From NCBI GenBank assembly GCA_041919675.1, contig JAYRTJ010000006.1, positions 1 to 64,000 on the forward strand: a DNA stretch of 64,000 bases, written 5' to 3'. The position numbers and the translations under genes were made by a program. The notes beneath the pieces were generated by a model, which saw only the letters and a list, made by a program, of their open reading frames with translations, ran no database searches and was not told the DNA's origin. The DNA comes from SHVO01 sp041919675 (lineage in GTDB: Bacteria > Pseudomonadota > Alphaproteobacteria > Rhodospirillales > Rhodospirillaceae). Each line of letters begins with the position of its first letter. Within the stretch, counting starts at the first letter, position 1. This document shows positions 26,096 through 36,100 of this stretch, in pieces.

Positions 26096-26178
26096 TTAAG
26101 TCCTCCCCGATGGAAAACGATGGACGGATCTCACGCCCGGCAGGCCATGGCCGCCGGACGTGAGAGTCTCTCTGCGTC

Positions 26179-29100
26179 TTAGTAGGTAAAGCGCAGGCCG
26201 GCGCGGAACACGGTCCCCATGATGTCGTAGATACCGGCCGCTCCCGTCGCCAAGTTGATGTAATTGGCGACGGTCGGGATTTGCGCGGGGTCGCGGTTGA
26301 AGATGTTCTTCACGGTGAAGTACGCCGTCGAACGCGCGGGCCCCAGATCGAACGCATAGGAGAAGTTGGTGTCGAGGTAGAAGGCGCCGGGCAAGCGGTT
26401 GTTGTTCACCGTCAGGTTGGCCGCCGTCGACGTCGGGCAACCCGTCGTGCACTCGATATACTCGGCGTTGAGAAGCCCCGAGCTGAGGGCGCGGCCGGTC
26501 ACGGTGACCGTGATCGGATCGAGGTTATAGGTTGCCGAGGCGTTCAATCTCCAATTCGGCGGAGACCCGCCGCTGTTCACGCCGACCTGATTGGTGGGCG
26601 GTGAAAGCTTATTGTCCTGGTAGTTGCGCAGATAGAAGGTCGCGTTGCCGTGCAGCGTGACGCTGCCGTCGAAGTCGGAAAACACGTCCGCAAGCTCGAA
26701 GCGATAGCTCGATTCGACGTCGACGCCCCTGAGGTCCTGCTCCGCGATATTGAAGTTCTGCCGTCTCACTTCGTTGATCACGCCGTTGATGCGCGTGATG
26801 TTGGGGCAGAACTCGGGCCGCTGGCCGTTGACGCAGTAGTCAATGATGTTCTGGGAGGTGACGGTGCCGATGCCGCCCTTCAGTTTCACGTTCCAATAGT
26901 CGACGGACGCGCTGAAGCCTTCGAGGAAGCTCGGCTGCAACACCACGCCGACGCCCAGCGTGTCGGCCTTTTCCGGCTCCAGGTTGGCATTTCCCGACGC
27001 GAACTGCCGGACCGTCGGCGTGGAGTTCGTAACGGGATCCCGAAGCGTTCCCAGCGAGAAGGCCGAGGGCTGGAACAGTTCCTGGATGTTCGGCGCGCGG
27101 ATGTCGCGAGAGCGCGTCACGCGAAGCCGGATATCGGGAATCGGCGCGAACGTCGTTCCCAGCTTCCACGTGGTCACATAGCCGGCCAAGCTATAGTCCG
27201 TCGCACGGACGGCGGCGCTGACGTCCCAACTGTCGGCAAAGGAGGCGTCATTGACGATCGGGATAACGGTTTCGATCGCGCCTTCGGTCACGGACTGCTT
27301 GCCGTCGAGCACCGGCAGGTTGGCGACGTTGTGGCCGCTCACGACCGACGTCGCGTCGGGGGTGTTGAGCACGTCTTCGATGCGGTGTTCCGCGCTGAGC
27401 GCCAAGGACACGGGGCCGGCCGGAAGAGAGAAAGGCTCGCCCGAAACCGAGGCGGAAAAGACGGCCTGTTGGACCTTGTTCCAGCTTTGAGAATCGATGC
27501 CGGTCATATAGGCGCGGCCGCCGGAGTTTTCATTATTGACGCCGATCCCCATGGGATTCCACGGCGAGCACGGATGGCTCGGGTCAGTCAGCTTGATGCG
27601 GCAAACGATGGCGCCCGTCGTCGGGTGGTACACCGCGTCCGTCGCGAGACGGAAGTTCTCGAGCGTAAACGTGTTGTAGAAATGCAGCAGCGGACGGCTG
27701 ACCCCGTAGGACGCATATGCGTTCCAGTTCCACTCCGAACTGAACGCATCGAATTTGCCGTCGAACCCCAAGGAGTTCTGGTTCGTGATGCGCAGATTGT
27801 CGGCATAGTGGTCGCCCATGTCGTAGTTCCAGCTGCCGACCTGGATCGTCGTGACGTTGGCGGCGAGCATGGCCGCGCGCACCGTCGCCGGAAGATACGC
27901 GTTATCGATCCTGACGGCCGGCCCTGTCGCGTTGAGAGTCTGCGGCGGGCTGACGACACCTTGCTCGCGTGAACTGGTCCACGACGACTGAACGTGGAAA
28001 TTCACATTGTCGGTCAGGTCGTACGCCACGCGGGCGAAGACGTTCTGGCGATGGGCCTCGAACGCCATCTGGTAGTGCTGCCGGTAGTCCGTGGCCTGCC
28101 AATCGCCGCCTTGCGTGTTCGACGCCGTGGTGATCGGCCCGTAGTTGAACTGATAGGGAACGCCGCCCTGCCCGAAAGCGACCCCCTTCAGCGGACCGGA
28201 GACGACCATCCCGCCCCACGTCCCGCCGGTGAATCCGACATTGTCGAGCACGAGCTGGTTTGGCTGCCCGTTGGTCGCGGTATAGGCGGGATTCAACATC
28301 ATCACGCGGCCGATGCGGTTCCACTTGCGCCCGCCGTCCCCGTCGGTCCCGCCGTTGTACGACTCTTCGCCGGACAGCAGAACGTGGCCGCGGCCGTTGG
28401 CGAACGGGAACCCGGCGGATAATTTGACCGAGAAGTTCTTGGCGTCGCCGTAAACGGTCATACCGGCGCTGACATCGCCTTTGATGCCGGTGAAATTCTT
28501 ATCGAGAACGAAGTTCACGACGCCCGCGACGGCGTCCGAACCGTACACGGCCGACGCGCCGCCGGTGACGATGTCGACACGCGTGACCAGCTGTTGCGGA
28601 TAGGAGCTGATATCCACGTTCTGGCCAGACGCCGACGATCCGACGGTCCGTTGGCCGTCGAGGAGAATCAGCGTTCTTTCCGCACCGAGACTGCGCAGGT
28701 TCGCGTTGCTTTGACCGCTGGTGGACGACGACAGGCCGGCGGACGTCGTTGCGCTTACGCCGGCCCCGGAGAAGGCGGGCATTTCCGCAATGAGCACCGC
28801 GAGATTGGGATCGGGCCTGTTCGCCAATTGCTCGGCCCCGATGACGGCGAGAGGCGTCGGCGCCTCATACCCCTCGCGCACGATGCGCGATCCCGTCACG
28901 ACCACCTCCTCGAGAGGCCCCACCGGCTGCACGGACGCCGCCTGGCTGGACCCGGACGATTGCGGAGGCACCGCGGCGCCCTCGGCCGCGACCTTCGTGA
29001 AAGTTGAAACTTCAGAGGTTCTCTGCGGTCCCGCGACGACATAGACGCCTTTGCCGTTCGTCCTGACCGTCAGGCCCGTCCCGGCGACGAGCGCATTCAA

Positions 29101-29403
29101 CGCTTCTTCCGCGGTCAAGCGTCCGGCGACACCCGCGGTGCGCAGGTTGGCGACTTCCTTCTCGGAAAACGCGAGAGAGATCCCCGTTCTGCTCTCCACC
29201 TCGCGCAGCCCCGCGGTGAGTGTGGTTGCGCCGATTTGCATGTCATAGCGCTGGTTCGGTTCGGCGGCCCAGGACGTATTCCCGTAAATCGCCGGCGTGA
29301 GCGCCAGCGTGGACATCAAGACCGTCCGCAAACACTTGCGCTTCAGTCCGCGGAATATTCCCCCCGCCGCCACAACGGACGTCGTCGTTTTCGAACGCAA
29401 CAT
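26179..29403 (-). CDS. TonB-dependent receptor with STN domain, large
   Basis: A 1074-residue outer-membrane receptor. Signal region TVLMSTLALTPAIYG ends before an STN domain (MQIGATTLTAGLREVESRTG through LVAGTGLTVRTNGKGVYVV), then a Gln/Ser-rich linker, a TonB-box-like LEEVVVTGSRIVREG, and a plug with LRSLGAERTLILLDGQRTVG and VDIVTGGASAVYGSDAVAGV. This plug type marks the large TonB receptors of Caulobacter, Xanthomonas and sphingomonads. The barrel ends VFRAGLRFTY. The STN domain plus the divergent FecI-FecR genes starting 263 bases away indicate surface signalling. It heads a series of seven exported proteins on the same strand. ATG 29403 is preceded by GGGGGGAAGCT and is preferred over 29496. 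Confidence 0.93.
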   Translation of the reverse strand: MLRSKTTTSVVAAGGIFRGLKRKCLRTVLMSTLALTPAIYGNTSWAAEPNQRYDMQIGATTLTAGLREVESRTGISLAFSEKEVANLRTAGVAGRLTAEEALNALVAGTGLTVRTNGKGVYVVAGPQRTSEVSTFTKVAAEGAAVPPQSSGSSQAASVQPVGPLEEVVVTGSRIVREGYEAPTPLAVIGAEQLANRPDPNLAVLIAEMPAFSGAGVSATTSAGLSSSTSGQSNANLRSLGAERTLILLDGQRTVGSSASGQNVDISSYPQQLVTRVDIVTGGASAVYGSDAVAGVVNFVLDKNFTGIKGDVSAGMTVYGDAKNFSVKLSAGFPFANGRGHVLLSGEESYNGGTDGDGGRKWNRIGRVMMLNPAYTATNGQPNQLVLDNVGFTGGTWGGMVVSGPLKGVAFGQGGVPYQFNYGPITTASNTQGGDWQATDYRQHYQMAFEAHRQNVFARVAYDLTDNVNFHVQSSWTSSREQGVVSPPQTLNATGPAVRIDNAYLPATVRAAMLAANVTTIQVGSWNYDMGDHYADNLRITNQNSLGFDGKFDAFSSEWNWNAYASYGVSRPLLHFYNTFTLENFRLATDAVYHPTTGAIVCRIKLTDPSHPCSPWNPMGIGVNNENSGGRAYMTGIDSQSWNKVQQAVFSASVSGEPFSLPAGPVSLALSAEHRIEDVLNTPDATSVVSGHNVANLPVLDGKQSVTEGAIETVIPIVNDASFADSWDVSAAVRATDYSLAGYVTTWKLGTTFAPIPDIRLRVTRSRDIRAPNIQELFQPSAFSLGTLRDPVTNSTPTVRQFASGNANLEPEKADTLGVGVVLQPSFLEGFSASVDYWNVKLKGGIGTVTSQNIIDYCVNGQRPEFCPNITRINGVINEVRRQNFNIAEQDLRGVDVESSYRFELADVFSDFDGSVTLHGNATFYLRNYQDNKLSPPTNQVGVNSGGSPPNWRLNASATYNLDPITVTVTGRALSSGLLNAEYIECTTGCPTSTAANLTVNNNRLPGAFYLDTNFSYAFDLGPARSTAYFTVKNIFNRDPAQIPTVANYINLATGAAGIYDIMGTVFRAGLRFTY

Positions 29404-29665
29404 AGCTTCCCCCCAAAGGATGTTGTTCTCTCGCGATAGTTTGCGAGCCCACGAAAAAAAGTATCGGTTTGCCTCCCAGCAAAGCCCTATACGCAAGTGC
29501 CTTCGGCAACCCGACAGGCGCAGGTTCGAAAAAGATCACATGCATGTGCCGCACATTTAGATGCAGTGCGAAACGCGAAGGGCCTACCCAGTCGCGCTTT
29601 TATCTAGTTAAATCTTCCGCGCGTTCCGGCGCACCGCCGGCGGGGGAGAGCGTTCTAGCGTGGGG

Positions 29666-30208
29666 ATGGATGATAGCAACGCATTAGGACCGCGGCTGCG
29701 CTTAGAAGAAGTCATCCTTCTATATGAGCAGGAGTTGCGAAGGTTCTTGACTAAACACCTGCGGAACAGCGCGGATATCGACGACTGCCTTCAAGAGACT
29801 TTTCTTAAAATATGGACAAGCGCCCAGCGGCATGAGTTGCGGGACGATATCCGGGGGTATGTATTCACCGTGGCTTTGAATGTGATCCGGGACAAACGGC
29901 GCCGCGACCAGGCGAGACGCAGGGATTTACATACAGAGATGTCGGATTCCATCGAGAGCGTGCGTACTGTAGGGGTGGAGGACCAGCTTTACTGGACGGA
30001 AGCCGTGAGATTGATGGAATCGGAGCTGCAGGCCCTGCGGCCTTCGACACGAAACATCTTTTTGAAGTACCACTTGGAGCACAAGACCTACGCCGACATT
30101 GCAAACGAACTGGGGATCTCGGTTCGCACGGTCGAGCGGGAAATCGCGCGGGCAATGCAGCATATGACCGCAGTCTTGGGAAATTCACTTTTTGTAAACG
30201 ATCGATGA
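29666..30208 (+). CDS. ECF sigma factor, FecI-like (second)
   Basis: A 180-residue ECF sigma factor. Region 2 includes YEQELRRFLTKHLRNSADID and DCLQETFLKIWTSAQR; region 4 includes LRPSTRNIFLKYHLEHKTYA and IANELGISVRTVEREIARAM. It is a FecI-type factor whose partner FecR overlaps its stop by four bases (ATGA). It is transcribed divergently from the large STN-type TonB receptor, so it probably activates that receptor and the genes behind it. A GTG six bases earlier at 29660 is an alternative start. Confidence 0.92.
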   Translation: MDDSNALGPRLRLEEVILLYEQELRRFLTKHLRNSADIDDCLQETFLKIWTSAQRHELRDDIRGYVFTVALNVIRDKRRRDQARRRDLHTEMSDSIESVRTVGVEDQLYWTEAVRLMESELQALRPSTRNIFLKYHLEHKTYADIANELGISVRTVEREIARAMQHMTAVLGNSLFVNDR

Positions 30209-31233
30209 GCATGACCGACGATACTCCCTCCACGGCGCCAGAATGGGTCGCACGCATGAATGCGGGGCCATTGTCGCCGGAATTGCGCGCCGCTTTGGAC
30301 GCGTGGCTGGCGAAGGACCCGCGGAATCAGGCCGACTTTACCTTGGCGCGCCTCACCTGGACCGTGGCCCAGAAGCTCAACACCAGCGAAGTCGCGCACA
30401 ACGAGCTCCGTGCGTTGAACGCCGCCCCGGCCGTCCACGGTTGGGACTGGCGCCGCTTGATTGCGGCGACTTTCGGCGCGAGTCCGCGCAGATGGGCGCC
30501 GGCCTTCGCGGCCGTCCTGCTCATCGTCGCCGGAGCGGCTTGGCTGGCGAATCCGCCGCGGTCCCCGGACGGCATGGCCCTGCTCGACAACGGCCGCAGC
30601 GCATCGACGGTCGTGGGCGAGATCTCGAACTATGTGCTTCCGGACGGCTCGAAGGTGACCATCAACGCGCAGTCGGGCGTCCGCGTGGCGTTCACGCGCG
30701 CGCAACGCAAAATCATCCTCGAAAGCGGCGAAGCGTTCTTCGAGGTCCAGCACGACGACACACCCTTTGTGGTGGTCGCGGGATTGCGCTCGGTCGTCGT
30801 CACCGGCACGAAGTTCGACGTAAAGCTGGATTCCTACCGGAGCGGCCTGCAGGTCGCCGTCGTCGAAGGTCATGTGAATGTCGGCGATCACGAAACCGAA
30901 GCGAAGGACGCCGCCAAATTGCAGGCGAACGACGTCTTCCGGTTCTTGGACAACGCTCCGCCCGAGCGCCTGGCCGTTGCCGCGAACCTGGTTTCGGCCT
31001 GGCAGACGCGCCGGTTATATTTCGAGGGCACAACCGTCGGCGACGTCTTGTTCTCGGTCAACCGCTTCGCGCGAAAGCCGCTGCGGCTGGGCGACCCGCA
31101 ACTCGCCGAATTGCCGCTGAGCGGCAGCTTTTCCGCCGGCGACACGGATGCGGTGCTGTTTTCCCTGCACTCGCTGTACAGGATCGAAGCCAAAGACAGC
31201 GGCGACGCCTTGATCCTGGACACGGCGAAGTGA
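30205..31233 (+). CDS. FecR family anti-sigma regulator (second)
   Basis: A 342-residue FecR homologue. The N-terminal cytosolic domain has WVARMNAGPLSPELRAALDA and WLAKDPRNQADFTLARLTW; a membrane helix lies at residues ~95-113 (WAPAFAAVLLIVAGAAWLA); the periplasmic FecR domain has YVLPDGSKVTINAQSGVRVA and ILESGEAFFEVQHDDTPFVV; the C-terminus (YFEGTTVGDVLFSVNRFARK) matches the STN-contact segment. It is translationally coupled to the FecI-like gene (ATGA). It should hold the sigma factor inactive until the divergent receptor is engaged. It converges with the serine hydrolase gene, leaving only 18 bases between stops. Confidence 0.92.
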   Translation: MSMTDDTPSTAPEWVARMNAGPLSPELRAALDAWLAKDPRNQADFTLARLTWTVAQKLNTSEVAHNELRALNAAPAVHGWDWRRLIAATFGASPRRWAPAFAAVLLIVAGAAWLANPPRSPDGMALLDNGRSASTVVGEISNYVLPDGSKVTINAQSGVRVAFTRAQRKIILESGEAFFEVQHDDTPFVVVAGLRSVVVTGTKFDVKLDSYRSGLQVAVVEGHVNVGDHETEAKDAAKLQANDVFRFLDNAPPERLAVAANLVSAWQTRRLYFEGTTVGDVLFSVNRFARKPLRLGDPQLAELPLSGSFSAGDTDAVLFSLHSLYRIEAKDSGDALILDTAK

Positions 31234-31251
31234 GCCCGAGATCGTCGATAC

Positions 31252-32856
31252 CTATCCGGCGGCGCGCGTGAAGATCAGGCTGTAGACGCGGGGACGAATG
31301 AAGCGGATTCCCCGCGCCTTCCCGGCGGAATCGCGCACGATCGCGATCAAGCCGTCCGCGTCGCGGTAAACGTCGCGGGAAAGAGGCGTGAGCGCCGCCG
31401 CCGCGCTGGGACGGTTGACCGGCGCGAGGATAAGGCGCCCCTCCTTTACCGACAGAACCAGTTCACCGTTCGCTTCCGCACTCGTGTAGCGGCCGGCGAG
31501 CGCCTCGAGCTCGGGCAACCGCGGCGCATAGGGATCGACCTTGCGGAAGGTCGTGACTTCGCCGTCGGCGGTGCGGCTTTCCACGGCGCCGTCCTTGAAG
31601 ATCATTTCCGCGCCGGCGTTGCGATAGCGGCGCGCGTCCAAACGGACGAGGTCCACCTCACGCTTGCCTTCGGCGAATTTGAGCGCCCCGCCGCCGGCGA
31701 CCACCCGCGCGCTGCGGCCCGTACGCTCGTCGATATACAGCCCCTGCGCCTGCGATAATTCCGCGTGAGGGGCCGCGCCCGCCGCAGGCACAGGCGCCGC
31801 GGCCGGCAGGAGCGGCGCGGCCGCCTCGCGACCCACCCGCGCGGCATTGATCTCCTCTCCATTGCAGAGCACCGCGACGCTCACCCCTTGAGACGGATAA
31901 CGGGCGAGCCACGCGCGGTAAGCCGCCGTGCCGCCGCCGTGAGAGATCTCGGCCACGCCGTTGTAGACGCCGTGCTGGAGCCCGCGCGCATAGGCGATCT
32001 TGCGCCCGCTCGTGAGCACCGCCCGCTCTTCCAAATGCCCGGTGACGAATTCTCCGAGCTTTCGCGCCGTCAGCGCCGCGTTCCACTTGAGAAGGTCGCC
32101 TGCCGTTGTCAGCAGGCCGCCATGCCCATATGTGTCTTCGAACGGCATTTCCTGCGTATAACCTTCGGCGGTCTTCTCGCGATAGGCGACGGCGCGATCG
32201 GGCACGACGCGGCGGAAATCGTCGCGCCATGTCGTTTTGCTCATCCCCAGCGGGATGAACATGCGCTCGCGCGTGAAGGCGGGAAGCGATTTGCCGCTCA
32301 CGCGCTCGACGATGAAGGCGGCGAGGTTGAAGCCCGTATTGTTGTAGGAATACGCTTCGCCGGGTTTAAAGTTCAGCGCACGCTGACGGCCGGCGATTTC
32401 AAGGACTTCCTGGTTGGTGCGAAATACATAGGAGCGCGGCCAACCGGCGAGGCCGGAGACTTCGCCCCAGTCGCGCAGGCCGTTCGTGTGACTGAGAAGA
32501 TGGTTGATCGTAATGGGCGTGCCGTAGTCCGGCAGCTCGGGGATATACTTGCGAATATCGTCGGTGAGCGCGATTTTGCCCTCCTCGACCAGCATCAGGA
32601 TCGCCGCCGCGGTAAATTGCTTCGCGATCGATCCCGCTTCCATGACGGTCTCGGGCGTAATGGGCACGGCATGCTCGAGGTCGGCCAAGCCGTAAGCCCC
32701 AAAAACCGGCGGTTGCCCTTGGCGCGCGACGCCGACCGCGCAGCCGGGCGCCTGCGGATCCTCTCCCTTGAAAGCCATCGCGGCGTCGGCCGCGTGCGCG
32801 CGCAGCGGCGCAATGGCGACGGTGCATAGCAATACCCAGCGCGGTACATAGCGCAT
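31252..32856 (-). CDS. serine hydrolase, class C beta-lactamase / PF00144 family
   Basis: A 534-residue exported serine hydrolase. The signal peptide is VLLCTVAIAPLRAHA. The catalytic domain has the SxxK motif in EAGSIAKQF, the YxN motif in AYSYNNTGFN and an HGGG in place of KTG (AEISHGGGTAAYRAWLARYP). Additional family segments are INHLLSHTNGLRDWG and MFIPLGMSKTTW. About 170 C-terminal residues form an extra beta-rich domain of the type fused to many such hydrolases. These enzymes act as D-aminopeptidases, esterases or peptidoglycan hydrolases more often than as true beta-lactamases; the substrate is unknown. It is monocistronic as seen here. Confidence 0.9.
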   Translation of the reverse strand: MRYVPRWVLLCTVAIAPLRAHAADAAMAFKGEDPQAPGCAVGVARQGQPPVFGAYGLADLEHAVPITPETVMEAGSIAKQFTAAAILMLVEEGKIALTDDIRKYIPELPDYGTPITINHLLSHTNGLRDWGEVSGLAGWPRSYVFRTNQEVLEIAGRQRALNFKPGEAYSYNNTGFNLAAFIVERVSGKSLPAFTRERMFIPLGMSKTTWRDDFRRVVPDRAVAYREKTAEGYTQEMPFEDTYGHGGLLTTAGDLLKWNAALTARKLGEFVTGHLEERAVLTSGRKIAYARGLQHGVYNGVAEISHGGGTAAYRAWLARYPSQGVSVAVLCNGEEINAARVGREAAAPLLPAAAPVPAAGAAPHAELSQAQGLYIDERTGRSARVVAGGGALKFAEGKREVDLVRLDARRYRNAGAEMIFKDGAVESRTADGEVTTFRKVDPYAPRLPELEALAGRYTSAEANGELVLSVKEGRLILAPVNRPSAAAALTPLSRDVYRDADGLIAIVRDSAGKARGIRFIRPRVYSLIFTRAAG

Positions 32857-32980
32857 GAAGTCCCTCCCCCGAACTCAGCCCTTGCTCATCCTGGTACGCA
32901 GGCCGCCCGCTCCACCCGACAACCGGCTGTCAGGGGACATCGGCAAGAATGAAGCCGTGAGAAAAGGAGAAAACAAAAAT

Positions 32981-33130
32981 CGACCCCTCCCTGACCCTCC
33001 CCTTTCAGGGGAGGGAAAAATTAAACGGGGCCGCCGCCGCTTGATCCTTTTTTCCCTCCCCCTGAAAGGGGGAGGTTAGGAGGGGGTCGTTTTTTGTTGC
33101 TGTTTGCCCTGCCCTTTCAGGGGAGGGAAA
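32981..33130. repeat. dispersed intergenic palindromic repeat cluster, copy set A
   Basis: Intergenic block with the inverted core CCCTCCCCTTTCAGGGGAGG followed by GAAAAATTAAACGGGGCCGC and a CTTGATCCTTTTTT end, then an inverted partial copy (CCCCCTGAAAGGGGGAGG) and a further core near 33111. The block is bounded by CGACCCCT and its complement AGGGGGTCG, so the whole is roughly palindromic. The same unit recurs at 50553-50721. It lies just after the stop of the large TPR gene and may act as a transcription barrier or be a non-autonomous miniature element. Confidence 0.75.
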
Positions 33131-33139
33131 AAAGGAAGA

Positions 33140-36100
33140 TCAGTTGATCTGGCTGAGGGGTTTGCCGCCGATCATGTCCTTGTAGTCGATCATGAAGGAC
33201 TTGAACTGTTCGGCCTGCTCGATCTGCTGGCGGACGGCGGCGACATCCATCACGCCGCGTTCGCGCGGCGTGGTGATGAGCGAGAAGGCGTCGCGGTAGG
33301 GCGTGTCGCTCATGGGCACCGTATAGCGCTGGCGCACGCGCACCAGCGTGCGTTCATCGCCCGCCAGCGTCAGCGCCGTCGCCCAATCCAGGATGATGCG
33401 CGCGTTCTGGCCGCTGAGGGTGGTGCCTTCCGGCTCCGGGGCCAGTTCGGACAAGGCCGCGGCGGCATTCGCCCACTGCTGGGCGCGCCAGTAGATCTCG
33501 GCGCGGAGCTGCTTGGTCTCGGGGGTCGTGTCGGTGCCGAGCAGAAGGACGGCTTCATCGACCTTGTTGAGATCGGTGAGCGCACGGGCTTCAAGACGGC
33601 GGCGCTGGGCGTTCAGTTCGCGGCCCGCTTCGGGCGTGGTGGTGTCGTTGAGCACGTCGAGCGCCTTCTGGGGCTGCTCGTCCAGGAGGTAGATCAGCGC
33701 CAACCTCGAGCCGATACGCGCGCGCTCGACGCCGGTGACGCGGAACTGCACCTGACGCTCCAGGAGGAGCGCGGCCTGCTGCAGAAGGTCGACGGACACG
33801 AGGCGGTCCGCGAGCTTGCGGATCATCTCGTCCCCCTTCTCGCCCGGCGGCACGAGCGAGCGGAACTCCTCGAAAAGACCGATGGACGTGACGGGCGAAA
33901 GTTTATCCGCCTCGCCGTCGAGATAGAGTTTCTCGAAGATGCCGGTCATTTTGTTGGCGGCCTCGTTCACGCGCTCGTCGCCCGAGAAATAGGACGTGGT
34001 GATCTTGAGCGTGCGCAGCGCCGTGCCGTAGTCCTTCTCCTCGCCGTAGAGATCGGCAAGACGCAGGAGCATTTCCAGTTCGGTGTGATCGCCGCGCCAG
34101 CGGTAGCGCAACTTTTCGAGCCCCTCGATCAACTGCGCGGCGGTGACGGTGCCGAGCTTGTGTTCGAGCTCGAGACGGTCTCGCGTCGCCAGCACGCTAT
34201 ACATCAGGGACGGGCTCTGTTCGGTCTTGCGGAACTGCTGCAGCGCGACCTGGAGTTCGCCGATCTTCTCGTTCAGCTTGCCGTCCATATAGTCGATGGC
34301 GGCGAGTTCGTTCACGGAGGGCGTCTCTTTGCGGACCATGTCGAGGAAACCCTGCGCGCCGAAATCGTCGCCGGCGTCGATCGTGGCCTCGACGCCCATG
34401 AGCGCCAGCGGGATCTTCACCCGGCGCGGATAGGCGCGGATCAGCGCGCCCGTCTGGATCATGGTTTCGGCCTGGGCCTTCGGATCGCTGATCTGCGAGC
34501 GCGCGGCGGCCAGCCAGAAGTGGGCGTCTTCCTCATTGGCCAGCGTGAAGTGGTTGAAGTCCTCGGCCGCGTCCTGATAACGGCGCATCATGAACAGCGC
34601 CGCCCCGCGCAGGGCGCGGAACTGGGCCGTGTTCTCCATGTCCTGGTCGTTGGCGGCCATCACGCGCAGGATCCCGAGCGCTTCCGGATAGAAGCCGTTC
34701 ACGAATTCAAAGCGGGCGAGGCGCAAACGCGCCTGCTGACGGGTATCGGGGCGCTCGTCGCCGAGGGCGTATTGAAGGGCCTGCTTGTTGCGCACGTAGT
34801 CGTCGGCGCGGCCGATCTGCCAGTCGGCGATATTGAGCAGCCGCTGCATGTCTTCGTCGCCGCCCAGCGCACCGGCGACCTGCATCCCGTCGCGCGAAAG
34901 CGCCATGCCGCCGTCGACGTCGATGTCGACGCCCAACCGGGAAGCCTGCGCGCGCACGCCGTCGCTCTTGGGAACCACGACCACGCCCTGCGCGGTCGCG
35001 GGCAGATCGACTTCGGCGAAGGTGCGCTCCGGATAGACCCCGTAGCTGAGCGGAATCACGGGCACGATGAGCAGATAGTCGCCCACTTCCGGGTCTTCGA
35101 CGGCGACCGTCCGGCCGGCCTCGGTGATGGGCAGGAAGAGATTCGGCTGTGGACGCTCGAGCTGCGCGTTGACCTCGATCGCCTGGGTCGGGCGCAGCGG
35201 CAGGGCGCGGAAGTCGAGCACCCAGTCGAGGCCGTCGCGGCGCGTCGTCGGGTTGATGTCCGGACGCGTGACCATGCGCAAGATGGTGTTGTTGCGGTAC
35301 GGCAACTGCTCGACGAACGTGATGTAGGGCGCGCCGTCCTTGGCGAGCCTGGCGACATCGACCTGCTGATAACGGTCGAACACGACCCACAGGAATTCGG
35401 CGCGGCGGAAGACGGCGGCGGCGGAGGGTTCCGTCCAGGGAATGGTGAGGCTGACTTCGGCGGGCCGCGAGGTCAGCGGATCGACGCGGCCGTTTTGAGC
35501 CGCGCGCGTGACGCGGTTGCCGGACGCGTCGACTTCGGTCTTGGCGTTGATCTGGCCCTTGAGCGCGGCGGCGGCGTCCTGCGAGCCCTGCAGCGGACGC
35601 GGCGCGGGCGGCGCCGGCTTGGCGGCGGCGACTTGCGGTTCGGGCTTCGCCGGCGCGGGTTTGGCGGCTTCGGGTTTGGCGGCGGGCGGTGTGGGCGCCG
35701 CGCCGGCCGCGCCGGCCGGACGCGCGACGGCCGCCTGCTGCTGCGGCGCCGGCGCGTTGGTGAGATCAATGGCGATGGTATTGCCGGTCGCCAGATCGTT
35801 CACCGCAAGCGCGGCGGCGTGCGGAATGATGAGCGTGGTCTGGCCGCTGTCGTAGGAGACACGCGCGCCTTTATTCGCCGCCGGCAGGCGCTGATTGAGG
35901 CTGGCGAGATTGAGCGTGCCTGTGCCCTGGAAGACGATGGCGACAGTCTCGCCGCGGCGCTCGATGCGATAGCCCGGACGCGACTGCGGCCAATCGAACG
36001 CCACACGGAAGAACGCCGGATGCTGGCCCGTGCGCACGGCGACGGCGCGGGCGCCGGCCGGCGCATTAGGATTGGCGGGGGGATTGGTCGCCGCATTGGC

